Source: Eutreptiella sp. 'Long Island Sound 2002' (lineage: Eukaryota > Euglenozoa > Euglenophyceae > Eutreptiales > Eutreptiaceae). Taken from it: DNA of 64,000 bases. The stretch spans positions 21,602,090 through 21,666,089 of the forward strand of contig OZ038392.1 of NCBI GenBank assembly GCA_964036045.1, written 5' to 3'. The notes under the pieces were generated by a model, which was not told where the DNA came from, made no database searches, and was given only the letters and a program-made list of their open reading frames with translations. Of this stretch, positions 55,604-64,000 are shown one piece after another (positions within the stretch are counted from its first letter, which is position 1; every line of letters begins with the position of its first letter). The position numbers were made by a program, and so were the translations under genes.

Positions 55604-58120
55604 GGAGCGGCATTCATCCTAATCATACTAATACCCAGGAGGATCATATGCTCCTCTCACAGGACTTTTTCACTGTTTGTCAAGAAAACAATCTCCGCAT
55701 CAAACTCGAGAAATGTGAGTTCATGCTTGAGGAGATGGAATGCCTAGGGTTCAATGTGGGGTACGGCTGGTGGAAACCAGCTGCATCGAAGATGCAACCC
55801 GCACAGGATACGCAACTCGGTGATGACCCTAAGAAGGGTGTACACAATGTACGTAGTTTTATTGGGATGTGTAATGTTTACACACGCCACATACACAAGT
55901 CAACCTACTTATCAGCCCCCCTAACCAACCTCATAAAGAAGAAGAATCCCTGGCGGTGGACAGCCACGGAAGAGGCCTGTTTCCGGGAACCGAAGAAGAA
56001 GATTTCTTCAGCCAATTGCCTCGGAATACGACGCCCTAAGGGCGAGATTATACTCATCACATATGCCTGTGATGTAGGTGGTGGCGGGGTACCCTATACC
56101 ATGGGCAGGAGCTTAAACCCACTGAGTTGTGACACTGTCAGTTCCATACTTTAGGCCTGAACCGTGATGGATCCCTGAAGCATGACTACCCCGCCAATGA
56201 ATGGCGTTTGGTGCCCCCAGGGCACTGGAAATGGAAGTGGAATCAAGCATGATCCAACTAAAGCACCTACAATGAGGAACTCCTGGCTGGGATGCTTGTG
56301 CTCTCCTTCCAATCACGCCTACTCGGTTCTAAGCCTATCATATGGCTTTGTGACCCGGAGCCGGTGAAAACCCTTCAGAAGGGTCCCCCTCCTGAGAAGG
56401 CTAAACTGAAGCAATGGTGGACCTACCTCAGTCAGTTCAGACAGAGTGTCCACCATATCCAAGGTATAAAAAACGAACAAGCTGACTATATTTCTCGAAA
56501 CCCTTCGATGCCCTCCTGGGTGAGAGCCCCAATGTATGGACGTCCAGCTAGACCTGTCCATTCGCACCACTGGAGTCCTACAGGGCTAGTATCTTAATGA
56601 CTACCAAGAGGAGAACCATTGTGTACTCCGAACCGTAACTGATGGCCCAGAGGCCCGTCTAATAGACGGTGCCCGATGGTATAACGATAAAAGGCACCTC
56701 TATTCTGAGGACCGGATGGTCGTGCGTGAGGCAGGACTCGATGACTGCCAACAGTGGGCCCATCTCAGTCCAGGGCACACAGGTCGTAACCGTTTAGTGG
56801 ATTTCTTCAGGGAGTGTTTCCACTCCCCACTAACCCATTCTGAACTCAAGTCGCGTATGCAGTCCATAGTGGACTCTTATGGCTGTCACGCCAGCCAGCA
56901 GAGTGACTCCAGAGACCGAGGACCGATCTCTAGTTTACCAATCCCCTACTGCGCTAACTCTCTGTTGTACGTGGATTACATCCACGGTCTGTCTAGGTTT
57001 GGAGGCTATGACAGTTGCTTGGTTGTCACCTGTGGTTTGACCCCTTTCACCCGTGCATTCCCATGTAACAAAAAGATTATAGGAGAACAGACTTTGATTG
57101 AACAATGGTTCGAACCCTACGGAGCACCTAAAGAGGTGAACTCTGATGAGGATGTACGCATCCGGAGCCATACCGTTTGGTACGAGCGAGTATTGGACGC
57201 AGTGAACGTCCAGGTAACCACAGGTGTGCCCTACACTCACACTTCTAACCCTCTGTGCGAAAGACACAACCGTGTGGTTGAACGGAACCAAAGGATTCGG
57301 ATGAAACAGCAATCTACCAAAGATTGGGTACGCCTAGAACTCTAGGAAGTACTAACCATGAACTCCACAGGCTACACCCCCCACGAGCTGTTCCATGGGG
57401 GGCGACCAGCTTGGTTTTTCAAAACCCCTGAAACCAGAGGACTACAAGAGCCCTGTAGGGGAATGGTTGGAACACAAGCAGGACTTGGCTAATTTGGCCA
57501 GTGCTAACCTCAAACACGTTCCTGAAGATGAGTCGACTAGGCGTAATCGCCTTAGACGTCCTGCTACTTTTAGAGGAGGTGACCTGGGGCTGGGGCACCA
57601 TTCGCGATTGCACTCCTAGCCGCGCAATTGTCCGCAGGACCCGTTCTTTGGGCCATATCGCATTATAAAAATAAATGGATCCCGGATCCATGTGAGATGC
57701 AGTCCCCGTTAGGGTGGAGAATGGCTATGTGCCCCGAAACAGTTGAGGCACTACCACTCTCCCGATGACTTGTCATGGGATGAGTGGCATCTGAGCAGCA
57801 AAGAGGTCGAGAGAATCGACGTGGAGAACGCTGCCACCTCAGAGGAAGCAGGCGAACTCGAAGAGATGACTGCCGATGAGATGGCAGTAGATGGATACTA
57901 CGTGGTTGCAGGTATTGCTCGCCACGAGTATCAATAGGGTTGGAAAATCTTGGACCCGTGGGACGGCTATGGGCTTTCTAAGGCGACATGTCTGCGCTCG
58001 TACAGCCTGGTGGGTCCATCGATCCCATCCTCCGCTCCTATCTCGTTGAGAACAGCGAGAGTCAACTACTAACCCACGCTGACACCCTCTCCCGGCGTAA
58101 GAAGAAAAGCTAATCTCCAT
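55595..58120 (+). pseudogene. Ty3/gypsy pol fragment with integrase and chromodomain
   Basis: 5'-truncated just after the RT catalytic motif: RIKLEKCEFMLEEMECLGF and SFIGMCNVYTRHIHKS (RT thumb), then RNase H (ELLAGMLVLSFQSRLL; GIKNEQADYISRN), integrase with HLSPGHTG zinc region, and catalytic residues in SLLYVDYIHGLSRF (Asp), EVNSDEDVRI (Asp) and SNPLCERHNRVVE (Glu), then TGYTPHELFHGGRP. The tail has FFGPYRIIKINGSRIHVRC and a chromodomain (DGYYVVAGIARHEYQ, DPWDGYGLSKAT). Stops: TGA 56,250, TAA 56,259, TAG 56,587, 57,343, 57,617, 57,710 and 57,935. Frame changes near 56,155, 56,520, 57,415 and 57,990. Chromodomain elements target chromatin marks. Confidence 0.88.
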
Positions 58121-58199
58121 ATCCCTATCTTTGCGAGTATCCTAACTGAACTGGTTGCGAGCTTCGGGAGGCGAAGGTACTACATGGACATTCCCTCCA

Positions 58200-59186
58200 C
58201 CTGTTGGGAGTCTCCGTGTGGCCACACTTACACTTATTGGCTCCCCCCGGAGGTACGCTTCCCCCCACCGAGCCACCGAGGGAAGTAACAATGGGGTCAT
58301 CGGAATACCCATTGGCCGCTTATCATGATTGCAGCCAAATGATAAGTGGGTCCTACTACCGCAGCCTCCACAGTGACATCATTCCGCACTGTGTAGTACC
58401 AAGAAAACGCCCACGCGCTGAACTAGGTACCCTTGGGGGTGGTTCAGTCCTGGAATTCCCGCCTCCAAACGGCCATCTCACAAGCCGATCCCGTCAGGAC
58501 GCTCGCCTACGTCAACAGGGGTTGCTCGGGGGTGGGTCTTCAGTGGAGTGGCACTAACCTGTGGAGCCCTTTACTCGCAACCCCCCTCTGTGTGCCTAAA
58601 CTCCCAGGGGCGGTATGCACTCATAGTGCTTACAACGAGGCCTTATCAGTGTGTACAACAACACGTTCAGGATCCCGGAAGAGCTATGGGATCGGTCCTT
58701 GCACGAAGCTACTAACACCCACCGCCCCTGCTTTTATGACCCCTCGCCTGCCATGGCGGTGCCCTGCAGTACTCATGCTTGTGGTTTCCAGAATGGTGTG
58801 AGTGCCTTGTTGACCACGTGCTGCATGAGTACATGCCCTCGTGGGATCACCTATGGGGAGCCAACAATGAGCGGTGTCTTGCTATACCCGAAAGATCAAA
58901 GAAAAAATCTTCAAACCACAAACCACATCTTCTGTGGGGTCCGCAATGGCACACCATCCCATCACACTATACTGCAATCTACCACAATGCCACGTTTCTT
59001 CAACCTGACCCAAAGCAGCCTCCGCAAATGACGAGAGTGGCACAAAGTTTACTCCACAAATGGTGTCCATACATGTTGTTACATAGTGCCCATGTGCTGC
59101 AAGGGTGTTTGTATCATGGCCACCCTAAGTCTATGTGGGGCCTTTACCATAAGCTACTAGGTTTCTTGGATGGTAAGTTAGTTTGA
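58200..59186 (+). pseudogene. Unrecognised coding region, frame-shifted
   Basis: Protein-like sequence in successive frames: NNTFRIPEELWDRSLHEATN (58,655) and CFYDPSPAMAVPCSTHACGF, then after about 58,780 WCECLVDHVLHEYMPSWDHL, HYTAIYHNATFLQPDPKQPP and HSAHVLQGCLYHGHPKSMWG to TGA 59,184. Rich in His, Trp and Cys but without a metal-binding pattern I can name. It may be related to the other unknown plus-strand ORFs (41, 43.6 and 47-49 kb). The intact stop and length suggest recent decay. Confidence 0.4.
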
Positions 59187-60950
59187 CTCCAGTCGTGGCA
59201 GTTCACACAAGCGGCATGCAACCACTTACAAGGCGCATGGTGCGTGCTATGTGCACTTTTCGTTCTTTTTTTACCTCATTCTGCCACACTTGCAAGCCAT
59301 TGGTCCCATGGTCGATTATAACTTTGGTGCTGCATACACATTTTGTTAGAGTGAAAGATAAAAGGTCCTGTGGCGAGGGCATTCGGTCAATTAGAAGTGA
59401 CCATCACACGCCACCCCCCCCCCCTCTTTGTCTCTCCTCCTCGTTCTCTATTTTGCACCGGCTTTCACCCTTGTTGTCATTTGTTCTTGGGGATTGGATT
59501 ATGATGATGGCAAATCATGGGATGGCTGGTACATTTGCTATGCAATAGCCATGTACGCCTAGCTCGTTCATGCAAGAAAGGTTGATTAGCGGGTCAAATA
59601 CAATGTTTGAGCGAGCATTTGCATCAACCTCAAGGATACGCAACCAAATATCTATCAAGACATCATGCAAGAGCGGAGAGCCTTGTAGCCTACCTCCCCT
59701 CCCCCGGCATCTTGCCCCTACCCCTGTCTTTGTCCGGAGGCTGTGACACACCGTCACTTTGCCAACCTCAAAAATTCGCCGCCGGTAAGTGTGTCATTTT
59801 GCTGAACAGTGTGTTGTGATGCGCCGAGAAAGAAAAAGTCACTAACCACGTCTTGTGTGGGGTAGTTGTTCCGGGCCAAGCCCCCCCCCCCACCCTTATT
59901 CTTTGGGAAGTATTCAAGAGTAACGTTGCGTCACTTACTTTATTCTTAAGACACATTAAGTACATTTTTCAAAGTAAATGGGGTAGCAACCCTAGCCCCC
60001 AGTGAAGTTCACTCCTGCCACTCACTGGAGCGGAGGTGTCTTCCTTCATGGAGGTATATACCAAAACAAAGTAGGCACTTCATGCCTTTTCCTTAAAGGT
60101 TAACCCTAGTGGCCTCCCAACTCATGACCTAGGTACTCAACAGTTTCATCTACGTATTGTGGTCCTATTCTATAACTGTTTCTGAATTCAGTTGCTTGGC
60201 CAAGCTAGCCAAGCCATATCCTGTGTCTGGCCGAACCTACGTGCCCCAGATTCCTAACCTACCCATTGCACACCAAGCAGTGCACATCAAGTGCGGAGTC
60301 CATTCTACCTAGCCAGAGTGATGTCAGATCGCATGCACGTTTGTGTAGAAACCATTGAAACCTTGTATTTGAGACAGATTGCACACTACACCTACAAAAG
60401 TTACATTCCAAGAGATATCGCATAACATCGCTTTCAGCTGCAGCATCTAGATTGTGTTGACCTGTCATACCTGCCTGTTGCGTTCTCATTATCTGCCGCC
60501 GTAGGGTTAGGTTTTGGTCCCCTAGCACCGTATGAATTTAGGATGAGCCTACTTCATGAAATCAAAGGTGAACCGTGTCTCTAGGTCAACATTTGCTTTC
60601 CTAGGTCATGGAGCACATTTTCTAAATGTTCTCAGAGGAGTTCTGGAATTCAAGTCACATGAGGGGGGGGATTTGGGTGTGGTACTGGTAGAAGAAGTAC
60701 TAGCTGGCCGATACTACATACAACAGGGTGCCAACAGCGCCGGGAGCACTTTCTGATTGACATCGTGGAAAGGCTCGGCGCCAAACCAAATGGGCAAAAA
60801 CAATTCCTCAATATTTACGCTAATCCACGAAGCACCCGCAGAAGTTTTAAATTATTCTGCGGCTGCTCCACGGATATGGAGAAATAATTCGTCAGCAGAG
60901 TTCACAGGCTCCAAAAGTATGAATGGGACAAAAAGCAATATGGGATAATA
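59187..60950. other. No recognisable gene apart from the inverted-repeat arm
   Basis: Open frames under 125 codons without motif. The only structured part is the inverted-repeat arm at 59,783-60,108. Confidence 0.45.
59783..60108 (-). repeat. ~320 bp inverted repeat, right arm
   Basis: Counterpart of 44,612-44,935. The two arms could be termini of a 15.5 kb composite or independent insertions of one family. Confidence 0.88.
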
Positions 60951-60959
60951 TTTTTTTAG

Positions 60960-61570
60960 ATGCTCTAAAAACTACGTAAAACACAATAGAGTAATTCAAA
61001 TAAGCTGCACAAAGAGCAAAAACATGTAACACATGAGAAAAAAGCCAGCCAAGGAAAAAGATTTGCAGCGCAAAAAAGAGCCGCCCTATTAGAAAATAAG
61101 AATCAAACAAACCCAAAAAGCCAAAAAAAACCATTCGCACGACTAAAATCGTTCACAAATCAGAATCTTATTTTTAGATTAGCGTCGAAGAATGAATGTT
61201 GCTGAAACCAAAAGAACACAAATCCGGGGAGCAAATAGTAGTGCAGAGCCAGATTGCTTTGGAACTTCAGATATGAACACCTGGAGCCCCAAAAACACAC
61301 AGAAGTAGCATCCCTCCCTGTGTGCAGCTCTGTGCACCAATGATGACCATCATCCCAAAAGATTTGGAAAGTGGTAAACATGACGATGAGATTAATGGCT
61401 GAACTGTGCAATCACTGAGTAGTGCCTGAAAACAACCTCTCCCAAACAAAACACCACTCCGCCCTGTGCACTGAATACTGCCTCTGAGCAATGTTCGAGC
61501 AGAGAAATCTGGGACTGACTGGACAGACTGCAAACAGTGCAGAAAATGAGCATAACATAACCTTGTATCA
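60960..61570 (+). repeat. Dispersed repeat, copy 2
   Basis: Counterpart of 5,880-6,390; includes CTGAAAACAACCTCT and GGGACTGACTGGACAGACTG in the same order. Confidence 0.55.
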
Positions 61571-61607
61571 TCTTGCATATCTTAGAAGACATTACAGCCC
61601 CAACTTG

Positions 61608-61682
61608 AGCTCGAGCCCCAGCCCAAGCACCAGCACCAGCACCAGCACCAGCCCCTGTCCCAGCTCCAGCCTCAGCCCCCAC
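61608..61682 (+). repeat. (AGCACC)n / (AGCCCC)n short tandem repeat
   Basis: About 12 hexamer units of AGCACC, AGCCCC and AGCTCC. Confidence 0.9.
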
Positions 61683-61689
61683 TGACAAG

Positions 61690-62240
61690 CTGAGACCATG
61701 AGCGTGGAAGGCCAGCTAGATTTTACAAATGGGAGGGCATTCCTTTGTAGAAATCATCCAGTTGCAATGAACCACCTACCTTACTCCAATGAGAGCCGCC
61801 TGTTTGGTGCCCGTCAGATCGGAGGATACCTTCAACTCTTCCTATGCCTACTATTTCCAGGCGGATCTTTGGGAATGCTTCTTCTCGTCAAGGTCGGAGA
61901 ACGCAAATGGTCAAAGACAGCAAACACCATATAATCATGTCTTTGATCTGTAGGGACAGGCTCTCTTTAGAAAATTTAGGACCGGAAATTGCAAGATGAC
62001 CTACATGGACCCCTTACTAGTAGGGGGGCGCTTTTTTTTTGTCCCCATGTTTGGGATTGTGCCATCGAGTGCCATTGGAAAATGTGTCTCCCTACACAAT
62101 GGTTCAAGCACACCGGATGGATAATGTTCCTGCACACACCACGAGCCTTTGTCTGTTGAGAGTTCTTGTGTGTGGACGATTGTCATATTCACTGAAGAGT
62201 CGTGTCCCCATCACTGTACCCATTAGTTCCCCCTGTCTCT
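61690..62240. other. Downstream flank of the fucosyltransferase-like gene
   Basis: No supported gene. A plus-strand frame at 61,698-61,934 contains a hydrophobic stretch but no motif. A T8 run at 62,033 lies about 200 bp past the gene's stop. Confidence 0.4.
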
Positions 62241-63206
62241 TCAGCAAATACGAGGGGGCAGGCTCCTCCATGGACGACTCAGCGAAGCAATTAGCCAACT
62301 GTAGCTCAAAAAAAACCAACCTGTGAAATTGTATGCGTACATACACACACAGGCATCAAGCAGTTGATTCCTAACATTTGAGCTGTAATTTCCGAAAGAC
62401 CATTTAGTAAAGACGTTGCTGCGATTGAAATCAACTCTGTCCTTAGCCATAACATAATAAATGTCACCATCATCAGCATAGGCATCAACAAGGTTGAAAG
62501 GTGCCTTGAATTCGTTTTCGTAGCGTGGATGCAAGCAGTGAAACTCCCCTGCAGCTGACAAGCGTCGGACAATACTTTTACAATGTGCACGAATTTCCGG
62601 ATGCATGCTGAGGTGTAGGGCTTCCGTAAAGTTCAACCAGGACACTTGTGTCTGGCGAGTCTTGAAGCATGACCAAGGAAAAGCTGCGTGCGTTCGTCCC
62701 TTCGGAGTTTAATTTGATTGAGATAGCCAAGTTGAAACGTCATATGGGGGTTTGTCGTGTATCAGTGGTGGGTTGACACAAAAGTTGTTGGTGGCATCAC
62801 CATGGAACCTCACACCAAGATGGTGACTGAAAGCATGGACATCCAGCACATCTCTCCAGGATACCAAGTCGTTGTTGTAACACGAAGGCCAAGGCAGGTG
62901 ATTGCAGTCTGAGCCAAGGTCAAGCAACCCGAGGGATTCCAAAGGGATCCTAAGTTTCGCGGCAATGACAACCACTTGATGTAGAGAGAGAAGTTGATTT
63001 GTGAGCCCTCTGACAACTGGATGCACAAGCACAACCTTGCTCAAATCAGGATTCTTATTGCAAAAGCCCTCTAAATGGGGAGGAATTTCAGAAGGTACAA
63101 AGACTGCTCTGTGGTGAATGCCCAGAAGGTCGCCGTTGACTGATGTGGTCACCAGCATTAAGGCATAGGTGATGAATCTCACCATCATGAGACATACATG
63201 AACCAT
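62241..63206 (-). CDS. O-fucosyltransferase-like secreted/Golgi protein, one internal TAA
   Basis: Likely a GDP-fucose-type glycosyltransferase of the secretory pathway. I start at ATG 63,204-63,206 because it gives a signal peptide or anchor (VRFITYALMLVTTSVNG). About 322 codons follow. LVHPVVRGLTNQLLSLHQVV resembles the family's N-terminal GxxNQ substrate-binding loop, and HPEIRAHCKSIV followed by FHCLHPRYENEF resembles the H-x-R-x-E-x-D/E donor site of plant O-fucosyltransferases (normally HLRxExD). SSNVRNQLLDACVCMYAYNF fits the C-terminal A-xC-xxA-xxF-xG region. TAA at 62,709-62,711 interrupts the frame midway without any frame shift; TGA ends it. It is shorter than typical family members (400-550 aa), so it may be partial, a pseudogene, or read through. 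Confidence 0.55.
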
Positions 63207-63719
63207 AGCGGAGAAAAAAAATGACAGCGGTAAAGTGGGGGCAGGGAAGGAGGTTCTATGCTGGGGCACTCATCTTTGGGGCTCGTCTTCAGTGCGGGGC
63301 TGTGATCTTGCGATACGCCATACATACATACATACATACATACACGCACACTGAGAATGCATCAATGCAAAGAAAACATGATCTGCCCCAGCTAGGACAG
63401 CGAAAAATGTTGTTATTTGGTCACCATTGTCCAGCAGAACATTGCATTGCTTCAAGCATTCACATCAGCGAGTGAGAGTGCGCATCACTGATACAGGTGC
63501 AAGGTGAAGTCAACATGGGAAGCAACTTTGGGGTCGGAAGTGGTTGCGCGTGTGGTGTACACAAATAAACACACATCTGTGTATGGGTGTTTCACCAGGG
63601 GGGAGGGGAGGCCATTTGAATGCATAAAGAGCCAAATATTCACACCATTTTGCATTTTGATCAAATGTCATCATATCCAGGTGGGGGAAACTGTACCCCC
63701 TCAATAGATTCGGGCCGCG
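63207..63719. other. Upstream flank of the fucosyltransferase-like gene
   Basis: Would contain its promoter; no convincing element apart from the CATA tract. No other coding sequence seen. Confidence 0.35.
63316..63346 (+). repeat. (CATA)n microsatellite
   Basis: About six CATA units, about 110 bp upstream of the fucosyltransferase-like start. Confidence 0.9.
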
Positions 63720-64000
63720 CGAGGCAGGGGACGGTGAAATGCGGCAGGGAGCAACAGGAAGGCGACAGGGTAGCGACAGGAAGAAGACAGGGTGGCGGCA
63801 GGAGGACGACAGGAAAGCGGCAGGAAAGCGGCAGGGAAGCGACAGGAAGCGGCAGGCACGCGATAGGAAGGCGACAAGAGAGGTGCGACAGGAGAGCAAC
63901 AGGAGGGCGACAGGGCGGCAACAGGGTGGCGACAGGAAGACGACAGGGAAGCAACAGGAAACAAGACATAGCGACAGACCGGATGGGCGGCAGGAAAGCG
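63720..64000 (+). repeat. Minisatellite of ~10-11 bp GGCGACAGGAA units, runs off the window
   Basis: About 25 imperfect units (GGCGACAGGAA, AGCGGCAGGAA, GCAACAGGAGG). The minus strand reads as Ser/Pro/Cys/Arg-rich in every frame, an artefact of the repeat. Confidence 0.9.

Noticed and set aside
62300-62345. 28 bp mini-intron (GTGTGTATGT ... TTTCACAG) in the fucosyltransferase-like gene
   Set aside because: The frame is open and matches the family pattern better without splicing; 28 bp is implausibly short.
63510-63969. Cys/Ser/Pro/Arg-rich frames
   Set aside because: All three frames are open over the 10-11 bp minisatellite, so there is no coding signal.

Overview
This is a eukaryotic nuclear window dominated by mobile-element debris, with very few host-like genes. 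I base this on spliced coding sequence with GT-AG introns, five or more retrotransposon classes, long (CA)n tracts, a 2.8 kb satellite and many G/C homopolymers. The element mix (Penelope-like with an N-terminal GIY-YIG, VIPER/Ngaro-type tyrosine-recombinase retroelement, chromodomain Ty3/gypsy, RNase H-bearing LINE) suits a green alga or another large-genome protist. I cannot name the organism.

Layout. 0-9 kb: a fragment of unknown coding sequence, several kb with nothing recognisable, then an AT-ended repeat carrying one hypothetical ORF. 9.36-27.64 kb (minus strand): a three-exon glycosyltransferase gene of GT13/GnT-I type, about 574 aa. Its exon 1 (27.6 kb), exon 2 (24.4 kb) and exon 3 (9.7 kb) join in matching phase. 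Its 14.3 kb second intron holds a Penelope-like retroelement (about 19.9-10.3 kb) between two 430 bp direct repeats, and that element is itself split by a complete-looking VIPER/Ngaro-type element (12.50-17.31 kb) with split direct repeats. 30-35 kb: a retroelement Gag-like gene, a 101 bp minisatellite and an unknown decayed coding region. 35.4-38.2 kb: a 53 bp self-complementary satellite. 38.2-41 kb: a UPF1-like SF1 helicase relic (minus). 41-49.5 kb: unrecognised plus-strand ORFs, a 25 bp tandem array and an orphan gypsy RNase H. 49.8-54.3 kb: a 5'-truncated LINE with zinc knuckle and RNase H. 54.4-58.1 kb: two gypsy pol fragments in opposite orientation, the second with integrase and chromodomain. 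62.2-63.2 kb (minus): an O-fucosyltransferase-like gene with a signal peptide.

The cross-cutting observation is the nature of the in-frame stops. In the conserved frames I count more than 30 internal UAG/UAA codons but only about seven internal UGA codons. Most UAR sit where glutamine fits, and most frame changes fall at or near homopolymers. Either UAR is read as Gln in this organism or element set, or the elements have decayed by a strongly biased C-to-T process. The glycosyltransferase exons use only CAR for Gln, which argues for decay, while the fucosyltransferase-like gene carries one internal UAA. The window alone cannot decide.
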